A DNA stretch of 64,000 nucleotides from an uncultured Roseobacter sp. (GCF_947499265.1 NZ_CANMNK010000003.1:124001-188000), one strand, 5' to 3'. Positions 33,599 through 42,990 are shown, counted from the first letter of the stretch. Program-made: numbers and translations. The notes: generated by a model from the letters alone, not told the origin.

Positions 33599-34650
33599 TC
33601 GCAATGGCGCAACGCATCACCAAGCGCAGGCCCCTCAGGCCGACCTTCTTTATGGTGATGATCGCGGGGCTGATCGTGGTGTGCCTTTCCATTTCCGCGG
33701 CTGTCAGCCTTGGGGCGATCCCTGTCCCCCTCTCGGTTGTCTGGGGGGTGGTTGCGAACAAGCTTGCGCCCGGTGCGGTGCCGGTGAGCTGGTCCCCGGG
33801 CCGCGAAGCCATCGTATGGGACATCCGGTTTCCGCGTGCTCTGCTGGCCTGCCTGGTGGGGGCGGGCCTCGCAATGGTCGGTGCAAGCCTGCAGGCCGTG
33901 ACGCGCAACCCGCTGGCCGACCCTCATCTTCTGGGCATTTCTGCGGGCGGCGCATTCGGCGCGATCCTCGCCCTGCTCCACACCGGTCTGTTTCTGGGCC
34001 TGCTCACTGTGCCGCTTCTGGCGTTTCTGGGGGCGTTGGCCGCGACGATGCTGGTGCTTGCGGTGTCGCGGTTCGCCTCTGCGACCAGCGCAGACAGGTT
34101 GATCCTCGCCGGTGTCGCGGTCTCCTTCATCGTGATGTCCCTGGCCAACGTCCTGATCTTTATCGGCGATCCACGCGCAACGCACACGGTTGTGTTCTGG
34201 ATGCTGGGCGGGCTCGGGCTGGCGCAGTGGGCCCAGTTGATATTTCCTCTGGCAATCCTTGTCGTTGCCGGGAGCTATCTGTTGCTGAACGCGCGCAATC
34301 TCAACGCGATGACCATTGGCGATGAGACAGCCTCGACGCTCGGCATTCAGGTCGCCCGGTTTCGGCTGTCGATCTTCGTCACGGGCGCGTTGATCACCGG
34401 TGTCATGGTCGCCTTTTCCGGGATCATCGGGTTTGTGGGTCTCATGGTGCCGCATATCGTGCGGCTGGTCGTAGGAGGAGACTATAAGCGTGTGCTGCCC
34501 GCTGCCGCCCTGCTGGGGTCCGTTTTCCTCCTGTGGGCGGACATTCTGGCCCGAACGGTCATGGCGCCGGATGAGGTGCCAATTGGGATCGTCACCGGGT
34601 TGATCGGGGGAGTGTTCTTCATCTGGCTGCTCAGACGGCGGATTGGGTGA
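33595..34650 (+). CDS. ABC transporter permease, probable cobalamin import
   Basis: A 351-residue FecCD/BtuC-family permease with family segments IVWDIRFPRALLACLVGAGL, AVTRNPLADPHLLGISAGGA and GFVGLMVPHIVRLVVGGDYK, and about ten helices. The GTG at 33595 overlaps the preceding stop; ATG 33604 is an alternative. It is the last clear gene of the riboswitch operon. Confidence 0.9.
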   Translation: MIAMAQRITKRRPLRPTFFMVMIAGLIVVCLSISAAVSLGAIPVPLSVVWGVVANKLAPGAVPVSWSPGREAIVWDIRFPRALLACLVGAGLAMVGASLQAVTRNPLADPHLLGISAGGAFGAILALLHTGLFLGLLTVPLLAFLGALAATMLVLAVSRFASATSADRLILAGVAVSFIVMSLANVLIFIGDPRATHTVVFWMLGGLGLAQWAQLIFPLAILVVAGSYLLLNARNLNAMTIGDETASTLGIQVARFRLSIFVTGALITGVMVAFSGIIGFVGLMVPHIVRLVVGGDYKRVLPAAALLGSVFLLWADILARTVMAPDEVPIGIVTGLIGGVFFIWLLRRRIG

Positions 34651-34790
34651 AACCTGAGTCGATCTGGCGTCATCCGCTTTGGACAGACCCGGCGCGAACT
34701 GGTTCACGTGGTCTGATGTGAGGTCGTTTCCGGTGGCGCCGCCGTTGGTGACGGCGAGATCGCGCCAAGGCCACTACTCACCAGTCGACG

Positions 34791-35075
34791 TCATTCAAGG
34801 TCGCGAACAGCTTGGTTCCTATCAGAAATTTCAACGACTTTACCGCCGACGTACCAGACATGCACAAACAGCGCGTCCATTGTTTCGTTGTAGATGTAAC
34901 TCTTGCAACCACTCGGATGTCCGGTGGGCGATGTAGACGCTATTGGCCGTCCTAAAATATCCTCAACCTCGGCCATACTCGATCCAATCGAAATCTTGGA
35001 AATCTGACTGTTCTCGACGATGGACGACACGCTTCCTGCGCAAGCTGCGAGGCACAAGCAGGAAGCCAAGCACAT
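34791..35075 (-). CDS. small lipoprotein with SmpA/OmlA-like domain
   Basis: The protein has a lipobox LAAC close to the start (MCLASCLCLAACAGS) and a BamE/SmpA-like segment, SIGSSMAEVEDILGRP, followed by KSYIYNETMDALFVHVWYVG and VVEISDRN. That is the pattern of short outer-membrane lipoproteins with an SmpA/OmlA fold. The start is uncertain; the frame stays open to 35150, which would add 25 residues. It is isolated, and the region looks less GC-rich than its neighbours. Confidence 0.65.
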   Translation of the reverse strand: MCLASCLCLAACAGSVSSIVENSQISKISIGSSMAEVEDILGRPIASTSPTGHPSGCKSYIYNETMDALFVHVWYVGGKVVEISDRNQAVRDLE

Positions 35076-35255
35076 TTGTGAGAAATCCCACCTTCGTGTT
35101 GGCCCCACCCTATCCTCTCCCCAACATAAGTCTCCAGAAGATCGTCTCATCTGAACTACCCACCCAAATCTTGTGGGTCATGGGGATAGAGTTAGCATTC
35201 GGATCGCCAGCCAGCTAGGGCGCGTGATTATGCTGCCCGCGAGGATCTGTATCCC

Positions 35256-35633
35256 CTACTTCGGGAACATAAAGAACTCTTCCCGGACGATCTTGCCGTC
35301 CTCCACCGAATAAACTGCAATCTCGCGCAGGGTCATCCGCCGACCGGTGGCTTTCTGCGTCACCTCAACCTCGTAGCGCACTCCAAACCGGTTCGGCGGA
35401 TGGACATAGGGCCCGTCTACGTCGAGCTTGTGGATATCGTGCTTTGCCACCCAATCCTCTCGTTTCGCTTTGATCGCACCGCGCCCCTTGGCGATACGTA
35501 CATCTCTGCCCGGCGGCACAACCGCCTCTACCGATTCCGCGCTTTCGGCATAGATGTCCTCAACATGCGCAATACCGCGACGATCCAGCATCGCCTGAAC
35601 GAAATCTCGTCCCAGTTTGACCAACTCTTCCAT
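35256..35633 (-). CDS. SnoaL/NTF2-like protein
   Basis: A 125-residue protein of the NTF2-like superfamily: an N-terminal helix pair (LVKLGRDFVQAMLDRRGIAH), then DVRIAKGRGAIKAKREDW and the strands REIAVYSVEDGKIVREEFFM. These small cone-shaped domains act as isomerases, hydrolases or ligand-binding proteins, and the function here is unknown. AGGAG seven bases upstream favours ATG 35633 over ATG 35651. Confidence 0.72.
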   Translation of the reverse strand: MEELVKLGRDFVQAMLDRRGIAHVEDIYAESAESVEAVVPPGRDVRIAKGRGAIKAKREDWVAKHDIHKLDVDGPYVHPPNRFGVRYEVEVTQKATGRRMTLREIAVYSVEDGKIVREEFFMFPK

Positions 35634-35915
35634 ACGAGCACTCCTCTTCATGCCACTAACAATGACATGGCCCCCACGCGTGGACCTTGACTGGGATCAA
35701 TGTGTATCCGTGAAGCAGCGCAAAACCGGCATCTCATGCAATGGCCGCCAACCAGAAGAAACAGCGATAAACGGACTTCATATAAAAGTTTGAATGGCCG
35801 CAGCGCAGGGCAAATCGATACCTGACACCAACATGTGTGATCTCCCTGTCCATTGAAATTGGCATTATGACGGATCGTATTGGCCTCGACAAAAGCATGC
35901 AGAGAGCGACCCGAA

Positions 35916-36380
35916 ATGAACAAGAATATTGAAGTTCACGAGGCTGACCCTGATTCTGCCACGGCACAGGCGCTCTTGAAGGCCGGATATGCAGCGATGC
36001 AGGCCGAGTTTCCTAAGAAGCCCAACGTGGAGTTTGACCCTAAATCATTGGCAGCTGGTGGCATGACCCTATTTATCGGCTACCTGGATGGGGAGCCCGT
36101 TGGCTGCTGCGCGCATTCACTGCAGCCGGAGTTTTCTGAGTTGAAAAAACTCTATGTTACGGCCTCGGCTCGTGGCCTCGGTGTTGCTGAGCTTTTGATC
36201 CGCCATGTAGAGAATTTCGCCAGAACCTCCGGCAGTCAGAAAATCATGCTTGAAAGTGGTGCGCGGCTGCACGCCGCGCACAGGCTGTACGACCGCCTGG
36301 GTTACAGATCATGCGGTGCTTTCGGCAATCACGAAGCCGACCCAGAAAGCAGCTTTTTCCAAAAGAATTTGGGAAGTTAG
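35916..36380 (+). CDS. GNAT family N-acetyltransferase
   Basis: A 154-residue acetyltransferase: LFIGYLDGEPVGCCAHS gives strands 2 to 4, LKKLYVTASARGLGVAELLI is motif A with the acetyl-CoA loop R-G-L-G-V-A, and IMLESGARLHAAHRLYDRLG with GYRSCG closes the fold. The substrate is unknown; an amine or amino acid is usual for this size. ATG 35916 is preferred because an in-frame start further left (35880) adds non-typical sequence. Single gene. Confidence 0.82.
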   Translation: MNKNIEVHEADPDSATAQALLKAGYAAMQAEFPKKPNVEFDPKSLAAGGMTLFIGYLDGEPVGCCAHSLQPEFSELKKLYVTASARGLGVAELLIRHVENFARTSGSQKIMLESGARLHAAHRLYDRLGYRSCGAFGNHEADPESSFFQKNLGS

Positions 36381-36515
36381 CGATGTGTCACCTTGTGTTT
36401 GGCAACCTTAAAGCCGGCGTTTCATCGATAAACTAGGCGCAGTCGCTATCTGCGGCGTTGTACAGGTCAGATGGTGCGATCCGGCATCGCCATCACGTAA
36501 GTGATCGCCCTTCTA

Positions 36516-37082
36516 TTAGGGGACAGAGACCCTGCGGAAAGTGTCGGGATAATCCAACACGAGACCAAATTCATCAATTTCGAGATCAGCGGTGAACGCC
36601 CGAAACAATCCCTCGTATCGGTAGATACGATTTGGTGTCAGGCAGGTGTACCGTTGCTCCGCGCGCCGTGGCAGAAAATCGCCGTCTATCTGATCGGGAA
36701 GAGGCACATAGGCTGCCGTTATCTCGACGCTCTCGTTCTCCTGTAGCTTCAGTCGTTTAATCGGTAGCGTGTTCGTGGCCGGAGTGATGCCGATATCGAC
36801 ATCAATACAGCCCTTTAAGTCTGGAAGAGGCCGCTTTCCGATTACGTCGCGCCAATTTCCAGCACCGTCAGCCTCAACGTGCAAACAAGCGCCATTGGTA
36901 TACTCGACGCGGACTTCACGTGTTCTGAAGTCGGCATCGGCGCGAACAAAATAGCGCCCACCGTATAGCCCCTGACGCGTTCCAGCGACAACTCCTTCGA
37001 TCGTCAGACGATCAACTTGCTCAAGATAAACGCAATGCTCAAGGCCGTGGCCTTCCCAGTCCTGCCATCGAGCAACCGCCAT
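36516..37082 (-). CDS. putative glycolipid-binding family protein
   Basis: A 188-residue protein resembling the putative glycolipid-binding family (DUF1089-type): RWQDWEGHGLEHCVYLEQVD at the start, GLYGGRYFVRADADFRTREV, and TPATNTLPIKRLKLQENESV with PLPDQIDGDF later. It has no signal peptide. The biochemical role is not established for the family. It lies alone on the minus strand, 208 bases after tRNA-Leu in the direction of transcription. Confidence 0.75.
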   Translation of the reverse strand: MAVARWQDWEGHGLEHCVYLEQVDRLTIEGVVAGTRQGLYGGRYFVRADADFRTREVRVEYTNGACLHVEADGAGNWRDVIGKRPLPDLKGCIDVDIGITPATNTLPIKRLKLQENESVEITAAYVPLPDQIDGDFLPRRAEQRYTCLTPNRIYRYEGLFRAFTADLEIDEFGLVLDYPDTFRRVSVP

Positions 37083-37290
37083 CTTTTGAACCCTTCCATT
37101 GTAAATTGTGTGGGCACACTATGAGGCGGACGAAGGGCGGTAAAGTGAGGTATTCTGAAAGTTGTCAGGGTCCGAGAAATGGCCGCCAACGCATCGCAAT
37201 AAACAAAACCGGATAGACCCTGCTCAAATATAGACCATAGTTGGAATAAAGTTCATAAAAAACATCCAACCCGTTGTTTTAAAATATTTT

Positions 37291-37376
37291 TGGTGCGGGC
37301 GGTGGGACTCGAACCCACACGGGCATACGCCCTTCAGATTTTAAGTCTGATATGTCTACCATTCCATCACGCCCGC
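37291..37376 (-). tRNA. tRNA-Leu (anticodon UAA)
   Basis: Reading the minus strand, the acceptor stem GCGGGCG pairs with CGCCCGC, followed by discriminator A and an encoded CCA (37291-37293). The anticodon loop is CTTAAAA with TAA at 37341-37343. A long variable arm (GGGC-GTAT-GCCC) marks a class II tRNA, and GGTTCGAGTCC is the T loop. It decodes UUA and UUG codons. Confidence 0.97.
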
Positions 37377-37556
37377 ATCTGGCGCCGCCTTTGACCTCAA
37401 GACCCCGCGCAGGTTTCCCGCTTGGGTTTTCCTCTTTCGTCCCCGCTTGATCACGCGATGCAGGGAACGGAGTTGCTCCCAAATCATCCCGCTCGGACAA
37501 AGACGAGTCTCAAGGTCGAGGCGCACAATAGCGAAGACAAACGGCGTGTAAACGGG

Positions 37557-38111
37557 TCAGATGTCTTTTCCCGAAGGCGCAAGTGGTCCGCCCTCCAACA
37601 GCAAAAACCGCTCCGACAGCCAGGGGTTGTTTTCCAAGGCCATCAGGAGCTGCACACGCGCTTCCTCGGTCCGTCCGAGGTTCATCAATGTCAGGGCGCG
37701 TCCGGATTGGGCGGCAACGTGAGAAGGTGACAAAATCAACGCTTTATCCAGATCGATCAGGGCATTGCTGTAGTCTTCACGCAGAAAATGGATGTAGGCC
37801 CGTTGATTGAAGCCTTCCGCATAGTCTGGGCAATAATCGACAAGGCGCGAAAATGCCTCCAGGGCACCCGCGAAATCGAAAATCTGCCGATGCCGCATGC
37901 CCTTGTCGAGCACCTCCTGCGCGGCCTCATCGGGCGCGCGCAGCCAGACCTGCCACATCTTGTTGGAAACCTCCTGACCTGCCATGTCGTTCGGCGCGGC
38001 GCGAGCCTCTGCAAAGAGCGTTTCCAATTCAGAGGAATAGTCCACCGGTGCAGGACAGGTGGCAAAGACCGGGCCCGCGCAGACCGACAGAATAAAGGCA
38101 ATCTGTTTCAT
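37557..38111 (-). CDS. TPR-containing periplasmic protein
   Basis: A 184-residue protein with signal peptide MKQIAFILSVCAGPVFATCP. Two or three tetratricopeptide repeats follow, around HRQIFDFAGALEAFSRLVDY, YIHFLREDYSNALIDLDKAL and TLMNLGRTEEARVQLLMALE. TPRs mediate protein contacts and no enzymatic motif is present. The preceding open frame to 38306 overlaps putR and is not used. It lies 31 bases downstream of putR on the same strand. Confidence 0.8.
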   Translation of the reverse strand: MKQIAFILSVCAGPVFATCPAPVDYSSELETLFAEARAAPNDMAGQEVSNKMWQVWLRAPDEAAQEVLDKGMRHRQIFDFAGALEAFSRLVDYCPDYAEGFNQRAYIHFLREDYSNALIDLDKALILSPSHVAAQSGRALTLMNLGRTEEARVQLLMALENNPWLSERFLLLEGGPLAPSGKDI

Positions 38112-38142
38112 ACCAGGAAAAGTGACATGGGATCGCCCCAGG

Positions 38143-38604
38143 TCAAGGGCTGTCCGCCAGCATCGTCTCCTTGACCGCTTCCATCGCCACATATGTCGAG
38201 GTGCCCGCCACATGCGGCAGCATGGAAATCGTCTCGCCCAGAAACTGCCGGTACCGTGACATGTCGCTGGTGCGCACTTTGAGCAGATAGTCGAAATTCC
38301 CTGCAATCATATGGGCTTGCTCAATCTCCGGCACCTTTGCGACCGCCGCGTTAAAGGCCCTCAGCGCATTCTCCCGGGTGTCGCTCAGGCGCACCTCGAC
38401 AAAGGCCACGTGGTCCAGCCCCAACTGAATGGGATCCAGCAAGGCACGGTATCCGATGATCACGCCGGTCTGTTCCAATCTGCGCAGACGGGCCTGAGTG
38501 GGCGATTTTGACAGCCCGATCCGCTTGGCCAGATCGGTGATGCTGATCCTGCCGTCCTCTGCCAGAACGGATAGAATCGCACGATCAAACCGGTCAAGGT
38601 TCAT
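38143..38604 (-). CDS. putR: Lrp/AsnC-family regulator of proline use (PutR)
   Basis: A 153-residue Lrp-type regulator: winged HTH (LAKRIGLSKSPTQARLRRLE) at residues about 20-60, and the RAM effector domain afterwards (VAFVEVRLSDTRENALRAF, GNFDYLLKVRTSDMSRYRQF). Divergence from putA identifies it as PutR, the proline-responsive activator of putA in alphaproteobacteria. ATG 38604 gives the family's normal length; a GTG at 38664 would add 20 residues of unlike sequence that overlap the operator. Confidence 0.9.
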   Translation of the reverse strand: MNLDRFDRAILSVLAEDGRISITDLAKRIGLSKSPTQARLRRLEQTGVIIGYRALLDPIQLGLDHVAFVEVRLSDTRENALRAFNAAVAKVPEIEQAHMIAGNFDYLLKVRTSDMSRYRQFLGETISMLPHVAGTSTYVAMEAVKETMLADSP

Positions 38605-38660
38605 CTGATCACTTTGCTCTCTTTCTTCCAGTAATTTAACCACATCGACCTCCAATTCCG

Positions 38661-38673
38661 TCACCTTTGGTGA
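38661..38673. promoter_or_regulatory. putative PutR operator
   Basis: TCACCTTTGGTGA is a perfect inverted repeat (five-base arms, three-base centre) between the divergent putR and putA genes, 55 bases before the putA start. Its position suits a dimeric Lrp-family site. Binding is inferred. Confidence 0.5.
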
Positions 38674-38727
38674 TTATGGCTTCTGTTTTAGCTGTATACT
38701 AGGAAAAACCTTCACCGGAGATATCAA

Positions 38728-41700
38728 ATGGCCCGCGACACCCCTCTCTCTCTGCGCCATCAAATCGACGCTGGCACCTATGCCGATCCAAACACCGTTC
38801 TGTCGGATCTGGTCGAAACCGCGCAATTGGCGCCGGAAACCCGGCAAGCCATCAGCGCATCTGCGGCACAGCTGGTCCGGGATATTCGCGGCACAACCGC
38901 ACCCGGTCTGATGGAGGTGTTCCTGGCGGAATACGGTTTGTCCACTGACGAGGGCGTGGCCTTGATGTGCCTGGCCGAAGCGCTGTTGCGGGTGCCGGAT
39001 GCGGACACCATCGATGCGTTGATCGAGGACAAGATCGCGCCGTCGGACTGGGGTCGCCATCTGGGCCATTCCACGTCGAGCCTTGTGAATGCCTCCACCT
39101 GGGCACTGATGCTGACAGGCCGCGTGCTGGACGACGAACAACCCGGCCCGGTGCGACATCTGAGGGCGGCAATCAAACGACTGGGCGAGCCGGTGATCCG
39201 CACCGCCGTCAGCCGGGCGATGAAGGAAATGGGCCGGCAGTTCGTATTGGGAGAGAACATCAACTCTGCCATGGAACGCGCTGCAAACATGGAGAAAATC
39301 GGATTTACCTACTCCTATGACATGCTGGGCGAAGCCGCGCGGACGGAGGCGGATGCCAAACGCTACCATCTGAGCTATTCGCAGGCGATCTCCTCAATTG
39401 CAACCGCCTGCACCGCGCCGGACATCCGCCGCAATCCGGGCATCTCCGTTAAGCTCTCCGCGCTGCACCCCCGGTATGAAGTGGCGCAGGAGGAGGCGGT
39501 GATGACCGATCTGGTGCCCCGCTTGCGCGCGCTGGCGCTGCTAGCAAAATCTGCGGGCATGGGCCTGAACGTGGATGCTGAAGAGGCCGACCGCCTGGCC
39601 CTGTCGCTGGAGGTGATTGACCGGGTGATGAGCGAACCCGCACTGGCCGGTTGGGACGGGTTCGGCATTGTCGTGCAGGCTTACGGTCCGCGTGCCGGCA
39701 CCGTGATCCAGGCGCTTTATGACATGGCCGAGCGCCATGACCGCAAGATCATGGTGCGACTGGTCAAAGGCGCCTATTGGGACACCGAGATCAAACGCGC
39801 ACAGGTCGAGGGGATCGACGGCTTTCCGGTCTTTACCCAAAAAGCCGCCACCGATGTGTCCTACATTTGCAACGCCAGGACGCTGCTGGGCATGACCGAC
39901 CGGATTTATCCGCAATTCGCCACCCATAACGCTCATACTGTCGCGGCCATCTTGCATATGGCCGACGACCCGGAGGTCTATGAGTTTCAGCGCCTGCACG
40001 GCATGGGGGAGACGCTGCACAAGCTGGTCATGGCGCAGAACAAGACCCGCTGCAGGATCTATGCCCCGGTGGGCGCGCATAAGGACCTGTTGGCCTATCT
40101 GGTGCGTCGTTTGCTGGAAAACGGTGCAAACTCCAGCTTCGTGAACCAGATCGTGGACGAAAACGTGCCACCGGAAGTGGTCGCGGCGGACCCTTTTGAG
40201 GGTCTGAGCGCGCGGACATCTGACATCCCGAAGGGCCCGGCGCTGTTCCTGCCCGTGCGGGCGAACGCAAAGGGATTTGACCTGGCCCATACCCAGACAC
40301 TCGATGCCATTGAGGCTGCGCGCGGGGCTTTCGCCGGACATCGATGGGTAGCGACCCCGCTGCTGGCGGCACCGGTCGATCCGGGGGGTGTGACCACCGA
40401 GGTCACCAATCCGGCAGATCCGGGGGATACCCCCGGCAGCGTACAAAACGCCACAGCAGCCGATGTGGCCACAGCTTTCGATCACGCAGCCCCCTGGGAT
40501 GTAACCCTCGCAGAGCGGCGCGCCGTCCTGCTGCGGGCGGCAAGCCTCATGGAGGACCGCTACGGCGAAATCTTTGCGCTGCTGGCCCGCGAGGCTGGCA
40601 AAGGGCTGCCCGACTGCGTGGCTGAGCTGCGCGAGGGGGTGGATTTTCTGCGTTACTACGCAGCGCAGGCCACAAACGCGCCGCCTGCGGGGATCTTCAC
40701 CTGCATCTCGCCATGGAACTTTCCTTTTGCAATCTTCTGCGGCCAGGTCACTGCCGCCCTCGCCGCGGGCAACGCAGTCTTGGCAAAACCGGCGGAACAA
40801 ACACCCTTGGCTGCCCATCTGGCGGTATCGATCCTGCATGAGGCCGGTGTCCCCCGCGCCACCCTGCAGTTGCTACCGGGTGGCGGAGATATCGGGGCCA
40901 TGGTCACCTCAGATGCCCGCGTCGGCGGCGTGGCGTTTACCGGCTCGACCGCCACTGCCCTGCGCATCCGCGCCGCGATGGCGGAAAACTGCGCGCCGGG
41001 CACGCCGCTGATTGCGGAGACCGGCGGGCTGAACGCCATGATCGTGGACAGCACCGCCCTGCCGGAACAAGCGGTGCAATCGGTCATCGAAAGCGCCTTT
41101 CAGTCGGCGGGTCAGCGGTGCTCGGCCTTGCGATGCCTTTACGTTCAGGAAGACATTGCAGAGGATTTCACCAAAATGCTGACCGGCGCAATGGATGCCT
41201 TGCGCCTTGGCGCGCCCTGGCATCTGTCCACCGATGTGGGACCGGTGATCGATGAGACCGCGCGCAAGGGCATCGCCGATCACATCGCCGCAGCCCGCGC
41301 CGAGGGCCGCGTCATCGCGGAGTTGGGCGTGCCGGAAACGGGCACATTCATTGCCCCAACCCTCATTAGAGTGAACAGCATCGCAGATCTGGAGCGCGAG
41401 GTTTTCGGGCCTGTCCTGCACATGGCCACCTTCAAATCCCACGAGCTGGACGCCGTGATCGACACCATCAACGCCACCGGCTACGGGCTGACCTTCGGGC
41501 TGCACACCCGCATTGACGACCGCGTGCAGCATATCTCGGAGCGTATCGAGGCCGGGAATATCTATATCAACCGCAACCAGATCGGGGCCATCGTCGGCAG
41601 CCAGCCCTTTGGTGGCGAAGGCCTGTCAGGCACCGGTCCCAAGGCGGGCGGGCCAAATTATCTGCCGCGATTCTCTGCACCGGACCAGGAGGATCGGGAA

Positions 41701-42150
41701 GGCATATGGGACGCCGCGATGGCGGCCCTTCCGGCGCTGCGGCATGCGCTGCCCGCGCCGCTTGCCGCGCAAAGCCTGCCGGGGCCGACGGGCGAATCCA
41801 ATCGTCTCAGCACCCTGCCCCGCGCCGCCCTGTTGTGTATGGGCCCCGGTCCGGAAACCGCCGCGGCACAGGCCCGCGCGGTGGCAGCGCTTGGCGGCAT
41901 CGCGGTGCTGGCGACCGGTGCCATCGACCCTGCCGCCCTGACGACGGGCCCCGCCTATGGTGGGGTGCTGTGGTGGGGCGACAAAGACATCGGTCGCGCG
42001 GTTGAACAGGCGCTGGCGAAACGCGACGGTCCGATCATCCCGTTGATCCCGGGGCTGCCGGATACGGCGCGGGTCAGGGCCGAGCGCCATGTCTGCGTGG
42101 ACACCACCGCCTCGGGCGGGAATGCCGCTTTGCTGGGCGCCGCTACCTGA
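38728..42150 (+). CDS. putA: bifunctional proline dehydrogenase / L-glutamate-gamma-semialdehyde dehydrogenase
   Basis: A 1140-residue enzyme oxidising proline to glutamate in two FAD- and NAD-dependent steps. The proline dehydrogenase barrel is at residues about 90-450 (MVRLVKGAYWDTEIKRAQ, YPQFATHNAHTV). The aldehyde dehydrogenase domain runs about 510-1000, with catalytic Cys in FQSAGQRCSALR and GGTxAT-type FTGSTATALR. Residues beyond about 1010 form the C-terminal extension seen in longer PutA types. The N-terminal RHH DNA-binding domain of E. coli PutA is absent, consistent with regulation by PutR. A good hairpin terminator follows. Confidence 0.96.
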   Translation: MARDTPLSLRHQIDAGTYADPNTVLSDLVETAQLAPETRQAISASAAQLVRDIRGTTAPGLMEVFLAEYGLSTDEGVALMCLAEALLRVPDADTIDALIEDKIAPSDWGRHLGHSTSSLVNASTWALMLTGRVLDDEQPGPVRHLRAAIKRLGEPVIRTAVSRAMKEMGRQFVLGENINSAMERAANMEKIGFTYSYDMLGEAARTEADAKRYHLSYSQAISSIATACTAPDIRRNPGISVKLSALHPRYEVAQEEAVMTDLVPRLRALALLAKSAGMGLNVDAEEADRLALSLEVIDRVMSEPALAGWDGFGIVVQAYGPRAGTVIQALYDMAERHDRKIMVRLVKGAYWDTEIKRAQVEGIDGFPVFTQKAATDVSYICNARTLLGMTDRIYPQFATHNAHTVAAILHMADDPEVYEFQRLHGMGETLHKLVMAQNKTRCRIYAPVGAHKDLLAYLVRRLLENGANSSFVNQIVDENVPPEVVAADPFEGLSARTSDIPKGPALFLPVRANAKGFDLAHTQTLDAIEAARGAFAGHRWVATPLLAAPVDPGGVTTEVTNPADPGDTPGSVQNATAADVATAFDHAAPWDVTLAERRAVLLRAASLMEDRYGEIFALLAREAGKGLPDCVAELREGVDFLRYYAAQATNAPPAGIFTCISPWNFPFAIFCGQVTAALAAGNAVLAKPAEQTPLAAHLAVSILHEAGVPRATLQLLPGGGDIGAMVTSDARVGGVAFTGSTATALRIRAAMAENCAPGTPLIAETGGLNAMIVDSTALPEQAVQSVIESAFQSAGQRCSALRCLYVQEDIAEDFTKMLTGAMDALRLGAPWHLSTDVGPVIDETARKGIADHIAAARAEGRVIAELGVPETGTFIAPTLIRVNSIADLEREVFGPVLHMATFKSHELDAVIDTINATGYGLTFGLHTRIDDRVQHISERIEAGNIYINRNQIGAIVGSQPFGGEGLSGTGPKAGGPNYLPRFSAPDQEDREGIWDAAMAALPALRHALPAPLAAQSLPGPTGESNRLSTLPRAALLCMGPGPETAAAQARAVAALGGIAVLATGAIDPAALTTGPAYGGVLWWGDKDIGRAVEQALAKRDGPIIPLIPGLPDTARVRAERHVCVDTTASGGNAALLGAAT

Positions 42151-42157
42151 CGTTGAA

Positions 42158-42181
42158 ACCCCGGTGGGAATGCGCCGGGGT
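42158..42181 (+). terminator. hairpin terminator after putA
   Basis: ACCCCGG (42158-42164) pairs with CCGGGGT (42175-42181) across a ten-base loop, eight bases after the putA stop, followed by CTCTTG. The rhomboid gene begins 39 bases beyond. Confidence 0.65.
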
Positions 42182-42219
42182 CTCTTGACGCCGCCTATCC
42201 AATCGCCCAGCGTGGTCCG

Positions 42220-42990
42220 GTGTTTCCGATCCGCGATCATAACCCGTCCGGCCGTACGCCCTATGTCACCTACATCCTGATGGCGGCCAATGTCGGTATT
42301 TTTCTAAGCTATGTTGGCATCATGCAGGACGCCCGATTGATCAGCGGGTTCTGGGCGGACTGGGCGCTTGTCCCGGCGCGACTGGATCAGGGACAGGGCG
42401 GCTATACTCTGATTTCATCGATGTTTTTACACGGCGGGTGGATGCACCTGATCGGCAATATGCTGTTCCTGTTCATCTTTGGCGACAACGTCGAGGATGA
42501 GATGGGCCACATCGGCTATTTGCTGTTCTATCTGGTCGCCGGTGCGGCGGCGGGCTGGGTGCAATACCTGTCAGCGCCCTTTTCCACGGTCCCGACAGTG
42601 GGGGCCTCCGGCGCGATTGCCGGTGTCATGGGCGCCTATCTGCTGCTCTTTCCAAAGGCCAAGGTCGACATTCTGATCATCTTCATCATCTTCTTTCGGA
42701 TTTTCCCGATACCAGCCTGGATCATGCTGGCCGTCTGGTTTGCGCTGCAATTTGTCGGTGGCGTGGGGTCGGACCCGGACGCGGGCGGTGTCGCCTACTG
42801 GGCGCATGCAGGTGGGTTTATCGCCGGGGTTATCCTGACGATCCCCGCATGGCTGCGACGCGGCGGGCCCTCTTTCTGGGAACGCACGGAAGGGCATCCG
42901 CCCCACCCCGAAGCCCATTACACACTGGTGAAAAGCAGCATTCCGAAAGTTCCACGGCGGCAGCAGCGCCGACGCGGGCCCTGGAGCTGA
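42220..42990 (+). CDS. rhomboid family intramembrane serine protease
   Basis: A 256-residue inner-membrane protein with six to seven helices. The catalytic Ser is in GASGAIAGVMG and the catalytic His in YWAHAGGFIAG, and the HLIGNMLFLFIFGDNVED segment holds the conserved Asn near helix 2. Rhomboids cut membrane-spanning segments of other proteins; the target is unknown. The start is GTG 42220 (GTGTTTCCGATC). The stop abuts that of the convergent suhB gene (42990/42991). Confidence 0.9.
   Translation: MFPIRDHNPSGRTPYVTYILMAANVGIFLSYVGIMQDARLISGFWADWALVPARLDQGQGGYTLISSMFLHGGWMHLIGNMLFLFIFGDNVEDEMGHIGYLLFYLVAGAAAGWVQYLSAPFSTVPTVGASGAIAGVMGAYLLLFPKAKVDILIIFIIFFRIFPIPAWIMLAVWFALQFVGGVGSDPDAGGVAYWAHAGGFIAGVILTIPAWLRRGGPSFWERTEGHPPHPEAHYTLVKSSIPKVPRRQQRRRGPWS

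Noticed and set aside
33421-34707. Minus-strand 428-codon frame opposite the permease
   Set aside because: It has low-complexity, highly charged composition typical of antisense reading of a membrane protein gene.
34648-34722. GTGA-overlapping 24-codon frame after the B12 permease
   Set aside because: The overlap is attractive, but the frame is very short, lacks a ribosome site and has no recognised motif; it may be the remnant of a lost gene.
34740-34756. CGCCGT/ACGGCG hairpin after the B12 permease as terminator
   Set aside because: The stem is good, but it is 90 bases from the stop and lacks a T-run, so the assignment is not supported.
39541-40839. Minus-strand 432-codon frame opposite putA
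   Set aside because: It is antisense to proline dehydrogenase and aldehyde dehydrogenase motifs.
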